Shown in pieces: positions 18,396-27,060 of a stretch of 64,000 bases of DNA; position 1 is the first letter of the stretch, and the number at the start of each line of letters is the position of its first letter. Made by a program: the position numbers and the translations under genes. The stretch spans positions 372,001-436,000 of the forward strand of contig CAWEQW010000008.1 in assembly GCA_963811365.1 (NCBI GenBank), given 5' to 3'. The notes under the pieces are model-generated. The model saw only the letters and a list, made by a program, of their open reading frames with translations, was not told the DNA's origin and ran no database searches. The DNA comes from CAWEQW01 sp963811365 (lineage in GTDB: Bacteria > Actinomycetota > Actinomycetes > Propionibacteriales > Nocardioidaceae).

Positions 18396-19313
18396 TCAGT
18401 CCCATCGCAGCCACCGGGGCAGCCGGCCGCGGAGACCGGGGACCAGCTCGTCGACGTCCTCGGACTGCATGAGCGAGGCGCCGAGCACGGTCGTGAGGAT
18501 CAGCGCGAAGCTGATCACGAACAGCCAGCCGATGAACGTGAACGCGACGCCGAAGGCCCCGAAGTGCCGGGCGGCGGAGGTCAGCGCCTGCGACATGTAG
18601 ATCTTCCCCCCGACGTACAGCAGCACGCCGGTCAGCCCCATCAGGGCCCCGCCCGGGATGAGCTTCGCCACGGAGACCTGGCGCACAAGCAGCAGCCAGG
18701 GCACGAACACCCAGAGAGCCGCCTCGGCGAGGAGGCTGAGCAGGAGCGCGGCCACCGAGGGCGCCAGCCCGGTCGCGACGTGGTTGAGCCACTGCACGCC
18801 GACGAGCGTGCCGCTGATCGCCACCACCACTGCGACCCACCGCCACCCACCGCGCCACCGCGACGGGGGCCGACCCCAGGCCCTGGCGTACATCCGGCCG
18901 AGGGCGCGGGAGAAGCTGGTCGCGCTGACCAGCACGACGAGGAGCCCGATGATCCCGAACGCAGCCGACTGGTCCGGCTTGTCGGGGATCGTCTGGTCGA
19001 GCAGGTGAGTGGTGGTCTCGGAGAACCCGAGCTTGTCGCCGAGCTCGGTGCCGACGCTCGACGTCCCGCGGGAGAGGAAGGCCGCAGCGGCGATGACGAC
19101 CGGGAAGATGCTCGTGAACGCCTGCGCGGCCAGCGTCATCGCCCGGTCGAACGGCTCGATCCGCGTCAGCTCGGCGACGAAGCGCACGGCGATGCGCAGG
19201 AGGGCCGGCGGCGCGCCCTTGGCCTTGTCGAGCGCCCGGTCCCGAGCCGCCTCCACCCGCGCCCGCGCGGACGCCACACGGCCACCACCGTGCTCGTCTC
19301 CTGTCCCGGCCAC
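18396..19313 (-). CDS. YihY/virulence factor BrkB family membrane protein
   Basis: The protein has 305 aa. A charged N-terminus (about 1-45) is followed by about six membrane helices. The family block EPFDRAMTLAAQAFTSIFP near the first helix and FGAFGVAFTFIGWLFVISFALILTT near the end fit the YihY/BrkB family. The function of the family is not settled; it was once annotated as RNase BN in error. The gene stands alone, between the SulP gene and a strong hairpin that closes the upstream operon. Confidence 0.85.
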   Translation of the reverse strand: MAGTGDEHGGGRVASARARVEAARDRALDKAKGAPPALLRIAVRFVAELTRIEPFDRAMTLAAQAFTSIFPVVIAAAAFLSRGTSSVGTELGDKLGFSETTTHLLDQTIPDKPDQSAAFGIIGLLVVLVSATSFSRALGRMYARAWGRPPSRWRGGWRWVAVVVAISGTLVGVQWLNHVATGLAPSVAALLLSLLAEAALWVFVPWLLLVRQVSVAKLIPGGALMGLTGVLLYVGGKIYMSQALTSAARHFGAFGVAFTFIGWLFVISFALILTTVLGASLMQSEDVDELVPGLRGRLPRWLRWD

Positions 19314-19341
19314 GCCCCATGCTCGGCCAGGACGGGGGCGC

Positions 19342-19382
19342 GGGCCTCACCCGGGACGGGCGAACCATCCCGGGTGAGGCCC
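19342..19382 (-). terminator. Perfect 15-bp stem terminator
   Basis: GGGCCTCACCCGGGA (19342-19356) pairs perfectly with 19368-19382 around an 11-nt loop. It lies 19 bp past the stop of the minus-strand phosphoesterase gene and just before the YihY start, so it separates the two transcripts. Confidence 0.8.
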
Positions 19383-19401
19383 CTGCCGCCTGCGGGCGGA
19401 G

Positions 19402-20277
19402 CTACAGGGGCAGGTGGAACGCGGCCGCCATCGAGGGCGCCGAGGCCGCGCTCATGAGCGGCGCGGTGTGGGTGACCTGCGCGTAGAGCCGGGACAGCGA
19501 GTAGTGGGTGAGCGGGGCGGTGACCACGCGTCCGGACTGGCTGGGATGGATCACCACGGTGAGCACCCGGTTGCCCTGCGAGTGGTCGTCCTCGTCCGCG
19601 GTCAGCACCACCGCGAGGTGCCCGGACCGCCAGTCCCGGCCGGCGAAGATCCGCCGCATCCACGAGCGGAAGTCCGAGTCCGCCCTCGCCAGGGAGCAGT
19701 TGTGGGCGTCGTTGCACAGGTTCGGGACGACCATGCCGGCGTTGGGCAGGGCCCCGTTCGTGATGTCCGCGGCGAGCCCGCCGGCCGGGCGGTCCGCGCT
19801 CCGGCACCCGTTGCGCTCGGAGCTGCCGGTGAAGTACGTCCACGGGTTGTGCCGCACGGCGTACAGACCGGCGCTCGAGGTGCGGCAGCGGCTCGTCATC
19901 GACTCCGCGTACACCCGGGCCTGCAGCCCCGCGGCGCGGGCGCGGGCGAACACCGTGGTGCCGCGGAGCCGGTGCGCGGACGGCGGACGGTCGTCCCGGA
20001 TGCCCCAGGTGCTGCCGCTCGCGATCGCCAGGTAGTTGGGCAGCGAGGGGTGAGCGACGCCGCGGTAGTTGGTGGCGTAGCCGTACCTCTTCGCCAGACC
20101 GAACGTGTACGGCATCGACCGCTTCATCTGGTTGAGCGAGTGGTTCTCCTCGACGAACACCAGGATCTTGGTCACCCGGCCGCTCGCCGCGTCGGCGTCC
20201 GGAGCGGTCGAGCCGACCGTGACCAGGCCGGCGGCAACCACCCCGAGGGCTGCCAGGCCCGAGGTCAGGCGCCTCAC
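19402..20277 (-). CDS. Secreted phosphoesterase-family protein
   Basis: The protein has 291 aa. A signal peptide (about 1-30, ending DADAA) precedes a domain like the acid phosphatase/phospholipase C-type phosphoesterase family. Visible motifs are FVEENHSLNQM, AHPSLPNYLAIASGSTWG, the VVPNLCNDAHNC block and LTADEDDHSQGN. These supply the Glu/Asn and Asp/His metal-site positions expected in the family. The GTG start overlaps the stop of the upstream secreted protein by 4 bp (GTGA), so the two are co-translated. A role in extracellular phosphate release is plausible but not shown. A truncated relative occurs at 55.7 kb. Confidence 0.8.
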   Translation of the reverse strand: MRRLTSGLAALGVVAAGLVTVGSTAPDADAASGRVTKILVFVEENHSLNQMKRSMPYTFGLAKRYGYATNYRGVAHPSLPNYLAIASGSTWGIRDDRPPSAHRLRGTTVFARARAAGLQARVYAESMTSRCRTSSAGLYAVRHNPWTYFTGSSERNGCRSADRPAGGLAADITNGALPNAGMVVPNLCNDAHNCSLARADSDFRSWMRRIFAGRDWRSGHLAVVLTADEDDHSQGNRVLTVVIHPSQSGRVVTAPLTHYSLSRLYAQVTHTAPLMSAASAPSMAAAFHLPL

Positions 20278-21095
20278 AGGGTCACCCGGTAGATCGGACT
20301 GTGCACGCCCTCGCTGCCGACGAACAGCGCCCTGCCGTCGGGCCGCAACGCGACCGACTCGCCCTGCCTGAGGTAGGGCAGCTTGATCGCGCGTGGCTTG
20401 GTGCCGAAGCCGCCGTACACGTAGGCCCAGTTGTGGTTGCGGATCACGAAGCGCCGCCCGTCGGGGAAGAACTCACCACCCGTGGCGAGCACGGGCGCTC
20501 CGGCGATCCGGGTGAGCCGGTTCTTCGCCGTCGTGCTGAGGGTCGCGGGAGCACGGTAGACCCCCGCGCCCGAGCGGCTCTTGGTGACGATGTAGAGCCG
20601 GCCGGTCTTCGGCTGCACCATCAACGACTCCGCGTTGTGGTGGCCGTCCGGGTACACGAAGCTGTACCGCGTCCAGGGCAGCGTCCGGCTGCCGACGGTG
20701 CTCGGCTCGTGCACCCGGTAGACGCTCACGTAGCGACGGCTGCGCGAGTTGTCGCCGATGTCGCCGAGCCAGATCGTGTGGTTGGGACCCGTGGAGATGT
20801 CCTCCCAGTCCCGCGCCGTGGCTCCACCGAGCCGGTAGGTCGCCACGGTGCGGCCCTTGGCGTTCACCGCGAAGAACCGCGCGGAGTCGCCGCTGTCGTT
20901 GTGGGTGTAGAGCAGGCTTCCGCCGTACGTGCTGCGGCACAGACCACTCGACTCCGTGATCCGGCTGTCGCCGAGCCTGCGGTTGAGGGCGGACAAGGTG
21001 GCAGCGCCGGACTGGGCGGGCACCGCGGCCAGAGCCGTCGCTGCCACCACTGCGCCGAGCGCGGAGCACATCACCTGTGTCGACCTGGAGACCAT
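20274..21095 (-). CDS. Secreted beta-propeller-like protein of unknown function
   Basis: The protein has 273 aa. The start at 21095 has an AGGGAA SD and opens a signal peptide (about 1-32, ending AQSGAA). The mature protein has repeated strand motifs of a propeller (YTHNDSGDSARFFAVN, WLGDIGDNSRSRRYVSVYRV, LYIVTKSRSGAGVYRA, ALFVGSEGVHSPIYRV) with many Asp/Asn residues. I do not assign an enzyme family. It is the first gene of a two-gene operon with the phosphoesterase, overlapping by 4 bp. A joint extracellular role is possible. Confidence 0.75.
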   Translation of the reverse strand: MVSRSTQVMCSALGAVVAATALAAVPAQSGAATLSALNRRLGDSRITESSGLCRSTYGGSLLYTHNDSGDSARFFAVNAKGRTVATYRLGGATARDWEDISTGPNHTIWLGDIGDNSRSRRYVSVYRVHEPSTVGSRTLPWTRYSFVYPDGHHNAESLMVQPKTGRLYIVTKSRSGAGVYRAPATLSTTAKNRLTRIAGAPVLATGGEFFPDGRRFVIRNHNWAYVYGGFGTKPRAIKLPYLRQGESVALRPDGRALFVGSEGVHSPIYRVTL

Positions 21096-21403
21096 CGAGC
21101 GTTTCCCTTCCCGAGCTGCCCGGCAACGGGCAGATGACGGCCCCGAGGCACACCCATGGAAGGCGCCCAGATCCCGAGACCAGCGGACATGCGCGACAGC
21201 GGCCGCCGACGGTACCGGTCGGTCTACCGGCTGTCGCCTCAGACACGTTGACCGCGGGCGTGGGGACGAAACGACACAGGTCCGACGAGCCGCCGGCGGT
21301 CTAGCCGTCCGGACCGGAACCTGACGAGAACATGACGGGACCCAGCAGCCACAGGGTCTGCTGGGTCCCGCTGCTTGGGCGGCGCACCCTGAGGAGGTAC
21401 GCG
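21096..21403. terminator. Gene-free 308 bp containing a 13-bp stem terminator
   Basis: The left part (21096-21320) is the leader and promoter region of the propeller-protein operon; I could not pick a convincing -10 box. CGGGACCCAGCAG (21336-21348) pairs perfectly with 21358-21370 around a 9-nt loop. This hairpin lies 33 bp beyond the stop of the minus-strand DUF7144 gene and should end its transcript. Confidence 0.7.
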
Positions 21404-21841
21404 CTACTCGAACGACCCCTTCATCTCCGACCCGTGCGCGGTGATGGCGTAGATGATGATGACGTCGAACGCGATCATCAGCATGGCCCACAGCGGGTAC
21501 GCCGGCATGAACGCCATGTTCACGATGGCGGACAGTCCGGCCACCGTCACACCGAGGACCCGGGCCCACATCCGCCCGCTCATCAGCCCGAAGCCGGCGG
21601 CGACCGCAGCCAACCCGATCAACAGGTGGACCCAGCCCCACGTCGTGTAGTCGACGTGGATCAGCAGGCCGGTCCGGGCGACGAGGTAGTACCCGTCGTC
21701 GAAGATCGCGACCAGCCCGGCGATCGCCTGGAAGGCCCCGAGCAGGATCATCATCATGGCACCGAAGACCACCCAGCCAGCCCACGCGGTGGGCTCGTTG
21801 GAGGCACGTCGGCCGACAGACTTCTCACGCGTGTCGCTCAT
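21404..21841 (-). CDS. DUF7144-type four-helix membrane protein
   Basis: The protein has 145 aa. A short charged N-terminus is followed by four predicted helices: WAGWVVFGAMMMILLGAFQAI, then helices around 75-95, 100-120 and 125-140. It ends with a HGSEMK tail. The ATG at 21841 has the SD GAGGAGGAC, which overrules a longer frame. The same architecture recurs at 27495-27929, so the two are paralogues. Function is unknown. It diverges from a YceI gene. Confidence 0.8.
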   Translation of the reverse strand: MSDTREKSVGRRASNEPTAWAGWVVFGAMMMILLGAFQAIAGLVAIFDDGYYLVARTGLLIHVDYTTWGWVHLLIGLAAVAAGFGLMSGRMWARVLGVTVAGLSAIVNMAFMPAYPLWAMLMIAFDVIIIYAITAHGSEMKGSFE

Positions 21842-21941
21842 GTCCTCCTCCTCATCAGGACAGACTCTCTCGAGCCCAACGCTCGTCCCGGTCGCGGCCC
21901 GCGGCATCACCCTCTGCGGATGATCGTCCGGCGAGCAACCA

Positions 21942-21993
21942 TTGACGCTTCAACAGATGAGACGTACAGTGGTCACATCGCTTGAACCTTCAA
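21942..21993 (+). promoter_or_regulatory. Sigma-70-type promoter and TTGAA-NN-TTCAA operator of the yceI gene
   Basis: TTGACG (21942-21947) is separated by 17 bp from TACAGT (21965-21970), a near-ideal housekeeping promoter. Just after the predicted start lies the inverted repeat TTGAA-CC-TTCAA (21982-21993), placed to block transcription. A further CTTCAA half-site is at 21948. The site has the size and form of a MarR-type operator; the regulator is not identified. Confidence 0.65.
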
Positions 21994-22007
21994 TATTTGG
22001 AGCTGAC

Positions 22008-22628
22008 ATGGGCATCTTCAACCGCACCGCACCCGTCGCCGCGAACCGCAGCGCCCTCCCCGAGGCCGGCACCGCCGTGCTCGACGACCTCTCGGGCGAC
22101 TACACACTGGACGTCACGCACACCCGGCTGGGGTTCTCCGCGCGCCACGCGATGGTGACCACCGTCCGCGGTCAGTTCACCGACTTCGAGGGCAGCGCCC
22201 ACATCGACACCGCCGACCCCTCGGCCTCCTCCGCGACGGTCCGGGTGCGCACGGCGAGCGTGAACACCAACCAGGCCGACCGCGACACCCACCTGCGCTC
22301 GGCGGACTTCTTCGACGTCGAGGCGTTCCCGGAGATGACCTTCGCCAGCACGTCGGTGGTGCGCGAGGACGCCGCCGCCTGGAAGCTGACCGGAGACCTG
22401 ACCATCAAGGGCGTCACCCGTCCGGTCACCATCGACCTGGAGTCCATCGGCTCGGCCCGCGATCCCTTCGACAACCTGCGGGTCGGCTTCGAAGGAAGCA
22501 CGACCATCAACCGCAAGGACTGGGGCCTCACCTGGAACGCGGCGCTGGAGACCGGCGGAGTGCTGGTGAGCGAGAAGATCAAGATCGAGCTGGACGTCTC
22601 GGCCATCGCGGTGACGCCCGAGGCCTGA
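22008..22628 (+). CDS. YceI family protein
   Basis: The protein has 206 aa. The lipocalin-like YceI barrel is shown by LSGDYTLDVTHTRLGFSARHAMVTT, the DRDTHLRSADFFDVEAFPEMTF block and a terminal INRKDWGLTWN segment. The family binds isoprenoid-like or other hydrophobic ligands. The ATG at 22008 has GGAGC upstream. No signal peptide is present, so it is probably cytoplasmic, unlike the E. coli protein. It has an excellent promoter with an operator-like repeat, suggesting induction by a ligand. Its stop lies 6 bp from that of the convergent channel gene. Confidence 0.9.
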   Translation: MGIFNRTAPVAANRSALPEAGTAVLDDLSGDYTLDVTHTRLGFSARHAMVTTVRGQFTDFEGSAHIDTADPSASSATVRVRTASVNTNQADRDTHLRSADFFDVEAFPEMTFASTSVVREDAAAWKLTGDLTIKGVTRPVTIDLESIGSARDPFDNLRVGFEGSTTINRKDWGLTWNAALETGGVLVSEKIKIELDVSAIAVTPEA

Positions 22629-22634
22629 GGTCGT

Positions 22635-23186
22635 CTAGCGTGGGTCGCCCGTGGGCGGGTTGCGACGGGCCACCGCGCCCTGCACGACCTGGACCAGGAA
22701 GCGGGTGACCAGCCCGATGAACACCAGGTCGCCCAGCATCTGCACCGTGACGATGGCGCGAGCCGACTCCGTGACTGCGGTGATGTCGCCGTACCCGACG
22801 GTGGCGAACGTGGTCACCGTGAAGTACATCGCGTCAAGCCGTGTCAGTGGCTGCGACCAGGTGTCGGGGGCGCTCCGGCCCATCACGTAGTACGTCGCCG
22901 AGAACACGACCAGGAACAGCGGGAACGTCAGACCGAGGCTCCCGATCGCCCGTATCTTGGGGTACGGCGAACGGGTGATGGCGCGGACCTGCCACGCCAG
23001 AACGCCGCCCACGAGCACGAGCCCTCCGACCAGGAGGGTGGACGTGCTGGCGGTCAGCTGGGAGTCGAAGGGCAGCACGAAGTAGGCGACGACGAACGCC
23101 ACACCGACGAGGAGCGACCGCAGCAGATAGAGGCCCGGACGTGCACGCGCGGGACGCCGGACCCGCTCGGTCTCGCCGCTTGTCAT
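22635..23186 (-). CDS. Potassium-channel-like membrane protein
   Basis: The protein has 183 aa. Two N-terminal helices (about 20-65) are followed by an ion-channel unit: an outer helix (about 85-105), a pore loop with the K+ selectivity filter TVGYGD (about 133-138), and an inner helix (about 147-170). A short basic C-terminus has no RCK or cyclic-nucleotide domain. The unit would act as a tetramer. ATG 23186 is chosen as the start because the frame upstream is Arg/Pro-rich low-complexity sequence. Regulation is not visible. Confidence 0.85.
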   Translation of the reverse strand: MTSGETERVRRPARARPGLYLLRSLLVGVAFVVAYFVLPFDSQLTASTSTLLVGGLVLVGGVLAWQVRAITRSPYPKIRAIGSLGLTFPLFLVVFSATYYVMGRSAPDTWSQPLTRLDAMYFTVTTFATVGYGDITAVTESARAIVTVQMLGDLVFIGLVTRFLVQVVQGAVARRNPPTGDPR

Positions 23187-23372
23187 GTCCGCTCCCGGGC
23201 TGGTGAGTGAGGGCACCACCACTGTCCCGCGCGGCGGGGGTCGCGGCACTCCCCCGTCAGGGATGAACCGGTCGCACGGGAACGGGCGCTTTGCGTGGTG
23301 CGGGACCTGTGGCGCGGTCACCCGAGCCCTGCGGCTCTGTGCCCGGCAGCCGGGTGGCACCAGAGTGGAGCC

Positions 23373-24317
23373 ATGGCACAGCAGGTGTCCTCGGACGCCG
23401 TCGTGGCTGGACCGGACCGTGCCTCGGCGGCCATCCGCATCTCCGGGCTCGTCAAGGAGTTCGGCGCCACCAGGGCGCTGGACCGCCTCGACCTCACCGT
23501 CCGCACCGGTGAGGTGCACGGGTTCCTGGGTCCCAACGGCGCGGGCAAGACCACCACGATCCGGATCCTGCTCGGGCTGCTCCGTCGGACCGCCGGCGAC
23601 GCGACCCTGCTCGGCGGCGATCCCTGGCGCGACGTGGCGGCGCTGCACCGCCGGCTGGCCTACGTGCCCGGGGAGGTCCACCTGTGGCCGAACCTCAGCG
23701 GTGGCGAGGTCGTCGACCTGCTCGGCGCCTTGCGCGGCGGCCTCGACCCGGTGCTGCGCACCGACCTGCTCGAGCGCTTCGAGCTCGACCCCACCAAGAA
23801 GTGCCGGGCCTACTCCAAGGGCAACCGCCAGAAGGTCGCACTGGTCGCCGCGTTGGCCTCGGACGTCGAGCTGTACATCCTCGACGAGCCCACGTCGGGG
23901 CTCGACCCGCTGATGGAGAGCGTCTTCCAGGACGTCGTGCGATCGGTGCGTGAGCGCGGGCGCACGGTGCTGCTGTCCAGCCACATCCTGTCCGAGGTCG
24001 AGGCGCTCTGCGACCGGGTGACGATCATCCGCGGCGGACGCGCCGCGGAGTCCGGCACGTTCGCGCAGCTGCGCCACCTGACGCGCACCACCGTGGAGGT
24101 GCGGACCGCCCGCCCGGTCGGGCGCGAAGACCTCTCGGACACCTACGACGTGGCGCTCGAGGGCAACCGGGCGCGGTTCAGCGTCGCGCCGGGCGACCTC
24201 AACGAGGTGCTCGCACGCCTGGTCCGGTACGACGTGCAGGCACTCACCAGCTCGCCGCCGACCCTCGAGGAGCTGTTCCTCCGGCACTACGACGACCGGG
24301 TCGGCGCGGCACGATGA
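23373..24317 (+). CDS. ABC exporter ATP-binding protein
   Basis: The protein has 314 aa. Walker A is GPNGAGKTT, the Q-loop region follows, and Walker B is LYILDEPTSGLDP with the H-loop in LLSSHILSEVEALCD. The signature loop reads YSKGNRQKV instead of the canonical LSGGQ, as is common in the DrrA/antibiotic-exporter group. It overlaps the permease gene by 4 bp (ATGA). The ATG at 23373 is preceded by GGAG only 2 nt away and by CAGAGT 6 nt away, so it may be leaderless. The substrate is unknown. Confidence 0.9.
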   Translation: MAQQVSSDAVVAGPDRASAAIRISGLVKEFGATRALDRLDLTVRTGEVHGFLGPNGAGKTTTIRILLGLLRRTAGDATLLGGDPWRDVAALHRRLAYVPGEVHLWPNLSGGEVVDLLGALRGGLDPVLRTDLLERFELDPTKKCRAYSKGNRQKVALVAALASDVELYILDEPTSGLDPLMESVFQDVVRSVRERGRTVLLSSHILSEVEALCDRVTIIRGGRAAESGTFAQLRHLTRTTVEVRTARPVGREDLSDTYDVALEGNRARFSVAPGDLNEVLARLVRYDVQALTSSPPTLEELFLRHYDDRVGAAR

Positions 24318-25936
24318 GTCCGCTGACCGGCACCTGGCGAGTGACCCGGCTGGCCCTGCGGACGGACCGGCTCGCGCTACCGGCATGGATCCTGGGTCTG
24401 GGGCTGTTCGTGGCGGCGACGGCCGGGATGTTCCTCAGCAGCCTGGCGGCCCACGCCGACCTCGTCCGGGAGACCCGCCTGGTGGCGACGAGCGCCGGGA
24501 TGCGGTTGCTCGGACTGACGTCCGGCCCGAGCATCGGCGGCTACCTGCTGCACCGCGAGTTCGTGACCCTGGCCGTCCTCGCCGCGGTGATGAGCACGCT
24601 GACGGTCGTCCGGCACACCCGGCAGAGCGAGGAGCTCGGCCGCGAGGAGCTGGTCGCGTCCACGGTGGTCGGCAGGTACGCCGGCCTGACCGCGGCGGTG
24701 CTGGTCGCACTGGCGACCGACGTCGGACTGGCCGTCGTCCTCGCCGCAGCGATCGTGGTGACCGGGCTGCCGACCGGAGGCGCCGTCCTCGCCGGCGCCT
24801 CCGTCGGGGCGGTGGGAGCGGTGTTCACCGGGGTGGCCGCCGTCTGCTGCCAGCTGCACTCGACCACCCGAGGCGCCATCGGGGCGGCCAGCGCCGTGCT
24901 CGGCGTCTCCTTCGCCGTCAGCGGCGTCGGCAACATGCTCGGCACGGTCGACCCGAGCGGCTTGCGCGTGGAGAGCGCCTGGCCGGTGTGGCTCTCGCCG
25001 TTGGGCTGGGGGCAGCAGATGCGCCCGTTCGGCGGCGGCCACCTGTGGCCGCTCTCACTCGTCGCGGTGACCACCGTCGCGCTGGTCGGCGTGGCGTTCG
25101 TGCTGGCCGGCCGCAGGGACGTGGGCGCCGGGATGTGGCCAGAGCGCAGCGGTCACGTCCGGGCACCGCGCAGCCTGCTCAGCCCGACCGGCCTGGCGTG
25201 GCGGCTGCAGCGCGGCGTGCTCACCGGCTGGGCCGTGGCGCTGCTCGGGTTCGGGCTGATCTTCGGTGCGCTGACCGAGCAGATCCAGCACGTGCACGGC
25301 AGCGCGGCCGACTGGTACACCCGGACGGGCGGCTCGGACCAGGTCCTCGACGCCTACCGTGCGTCGATCATCGCGATGGCCGGCATGTTCGTCGCCGTGT
25401 ACGTCGTCCAGGTGCTGCTACGGATGCGCACCGACGAGGCCGGCGGGACGCTCGAGCCGATGCTCGCAGCCGGCGTGACCCGCTCGCGCTGGATGCTCGC
25501 GCACGCGCTCAACGCCGCCGCGGGCGCCGTCGTGCTGGTCGTCCTCTTCGCCGCCGGCATGGGCGTGACCGCCGGGCTGGCCCTCGGGCACGTCGGCACC
25601 GAGCTGCCCCGGCTCGTGGGCGCGGGGCTGGTGCAGCTCTCAGGAGTACTGGTGCTCGGCGCAGCCGTCGTCGCGGTCGTCGGGCTGGCTCCCCGCTGGT
25701 GTGTCCCGGTCTCCTGGGCGCTGCTGGTGGCGACGTTCGCGCTCGGCCCGATGTTCGGCACGACCCTCGGTCTCCCGCAGTGGCTGCAGGACCTCTCACC
25801 GTTCACGCACGTGCCGAAGGTCCCCGCGGCGACGCTCACCGCCGCGCCACTGGGAGGGCTCCTCGCGGTCTGCGCCCTCCTCGCCGTCGTGGGCGTGGTG
25901 GCGATCCGGCGGCGCGACCTCGTGCTGCCCGCGTGA
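24314..25936 (+). CDS. ABC exporter permease (polyketide-antibiotic-exporter type)
   Basis: The protein has 540 aa and about twelve hydrophobic segments in two halves separated near residue 290, as if two six-helix ABC-2 units were fused. It matches the large permeases annotated as exporters of polyketide antibiotics. It overlaps the ATPase gene by 4 bp and forms a two-gene exporter with it. No biosynthetic genes or dedicated regulator are adjacent, so it may export lipids or toxic compounds rather than an antibiotic made here. Confidence 0.85.
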   Translation: MSPLTGTWRVTRLALRTDRLALPAWILGLGLFVAATAGMFLSSLAAHADLVRETRLVATSAGMRLLGLTSGPSIGGYLLHREFVTLAVLAAVMSTLTVVRHTRQSEELGREELVASTVVGRYAGLTAAVLVALATDVGLAVVLAAAIVVTGLPTGGAVLAGASVGAVGAVFTGVAAVCCQLHSTTRGAIGAASAVLGVSFAVSGVGNMLGTVDPSGLRVESAWPVWLSPLGWGQQMRPFGGGHLWPLSLVAVTTVALVGVAFVLAGRRDVGAGMWPERSGHVRAPRSLLSPTGLAWRLQRGVLTGWAVALLGFGLIFGALTEQIQHVHGSAADWYTRTGGSDQVLDAYRASIIAMAGMFVAVYVVQVLLRMRTDEAGGTLEPMLAAGVTRSRWMLAHALNAAAGAVVLVVLFAAGMGVTAGLALGHVGTELPRLVGAGLVQLSGVLVLGAAVVAVVGLAPRWCVPVSWALLVATFALGPMFGTTLGLPQWLQDLSPFTHVPKVPAATLTAAPLGGLLAVCALLAVVGVVAIRRRDLVLPA

Positions 25937-25996
25937 GGCGGTCCGACCCCGCGAAAGCCGTGGACGTGAGCGGGGGTCGCCGAGGACCATGGCCGC

Positions 25997-26284
25997 ATGC
26001 GGCTTCGATACCCGGGCGACGGCGACCCGTCCGCCGTACCAGGTCGGTGCCCGGGCGGTCCCGAGGGATCCGGCCCGTCGTTCACGCTGGAGGTGGACGG
26101 CGAGCTCTTCGAGGTGCGGCCGGAGCAGAACGACACGCACTACGCGTGGCTGAGCGGCCCGAACGACGGCTACGGGTTCAGCCTGAGCGGCCCCCGCCCG
26201 CCGACGCTCGGCGAGCACCACGAGCACATCCACGACTTCCTGGCGGGGATCGACCCGACGACCGGCTATCTCGCGGAGGACTGA
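25997..26284 (+). CDS. Small hypothetical protein
   Basis: The protein has 95 aa. The N-terminal 25 residues are Gly/Pro/Asp-rich, followed by a compact acidic part with TLEVDGELFEVRPEQNDTHYAW, GYGFSLSG and a GEHHEHIHDFLAGIDP tail. Coding bias and a hairpin right after the stop support a real gene. I recognise no family. GACCAT stands 6 nt before the ATG, compatible with a leaderless start. Confidence 0.55.
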   Translation: MRLRYPGDGDPSAVPGRCPGGPEGSGPSFTLEVDGELFEVRPEQNDTHYAWLSGPNDGYGFSLSGPRPPTLGEHHEHIHDFLAGIDPTTGYLAED

Positions 26285-26299
26285 GACCGGGACCTCCCG

Positions 26300-26334
26300 G
26301 AAGCCGCCGCCCTGCCCCCGGGGACGGCGGCTTC
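26300..26334 (+). terminator. Hairpin after the 95-aa gene
   Basis: GAAGCCGCCG (26300-26309) pairs with CGGCGGCTTC (26325-26334), a 10-bp stem that starts 15 bp after the stop codon. Confidence 0.65.
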
Positions 26335-26460
26335 GTGACTCAGGCCGCCGAGGACGGCGCCGCCGAGGACCCGGCGACCGGCAGGTCGGCGGATTGAAAG
26401 CCGCCCCCGCAGGGCATAGGAATGCGGTCTGCGCGCCGACCAGCCGCAGGCACCGTCCTG

Positions 26461-26480
26461 CGGGTGCCTCAGGGCACCCG
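26461..26480 (+). promoter_or_regulatory. Leader hairpin upstream of the HU gene
   Basis: CGGGTGCC (26461-26468), TCAG loop, GGCACCCG (26473-26480): a perfect 8-bp stem with a tetraloop, ending 24 bp before the HU start and 13 bp before its SD. It could stabilise the mRNA or modulate translation. Confidence 0.5.
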
Positions 26481-26504
26481 ACCAGCCACCGCCGAGGAGT
26501 GCCC

Positions 26505-26783
26505 GTGAAGAAGGACGAGCTCGTCCAGGTCATCGCCGAGTCCGCCGACATCAGCAGGGCCGAGGCCGACCGCGCCCTGACCGCCGTCGTCGACACCGTC
26601 ACCAACAGCGTCGCGTCGGGAGAGAAGATCCAGATCCCGGGTCTGGGCACCTTCGAGCCCCGCGAACGCAACGCCCGGGAGGGACGCAACCCGCAGACCG
26701 GCGAGCCGATCCAGATCGCCGCCACCACCACGCCCGGCTTCAAGGCAGCCAGCGCGTTCAAGCAGGCGGTCGCCGGGCAGTGA
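26505..26783 (+). CDS. HU-family DNA-binding protein
   Basis: The protein has 92 aa. KKDELVQVIAESADISRAEADRAL is the dimerising helical part. GEKIQIPGLGTFEPRERNAREGRNPQTGEPI is the HU signature and DNA-wrapping arm, and it ends near FKAASAFKQAV. The GTG at 26505 with the SD GAGGAG is chosen over a longer frame because HU proteins begin at the KKDEL helix. There is no Lys/Ala-rich C-terminal extension, so it differs from the long mycobacterial HupB type and is probably an HupA/HupS-like accessory HU. A hairpin lies in its leader. Confidence 0.9.
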   Translation: MKKDELVQVIAESADISRAEADRALTAVVDTVTNSVASGEKIQIPGLGTFEPRERNAREGRNPQTGEPIQIAATTTPGFKAASAFKQAVAGQ

Positions 26784-26799
26784 CCCCTCTGGCCCGCTC

Positions 26800-27060
26800 T
26801 GATCCGGCTCCCCCGGGCGCCCGCGAGGGTCCCGGCGGGCCCGCCGGTATGCCGCAGTCGCCGGCATCGTGTTCGCCGTCCTGCTGATCACCGCCATGAC
26901 GAGGATGCGGACGGCCCTGTCGAAGACCGGCCTGCGCTCCATCAGCACCGACCACCACCGCCGGACGCTCATCGGGGCCAGCCTCCGGCTCGTCCCCTTC
27001 GCGAGCACCGCTGGGTCCAGATGGTCGTTCCCGCCCGGGTGCTCCTCCTCGGCCTGGTGA
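26800..27060 (+). pseudogene. Possible decayed membrane-protein gene in the 342-bp gap
   Basis: The gap 26784-27125 has no intact gene. One frame reads RRYAAVAGIVFAVLLITAMT followed by an LRSISTDHHRRTLIGASLRLVPFA segment. That resembles the start of a common actinobacterial multi-helix membrane protein, after which the reading is lost. I infer a remnant of a larger gene; it could also be chance in GC-rich sequence. Confidence 0.35.

Noticed and set aside
26394..26505. Longer start for HU adding 37 residues
   Set aside because: The extra part is His/Arg/Pro-rich, spans a perfect hairpin and precedes a good SD with a GTG at the family's normal start.
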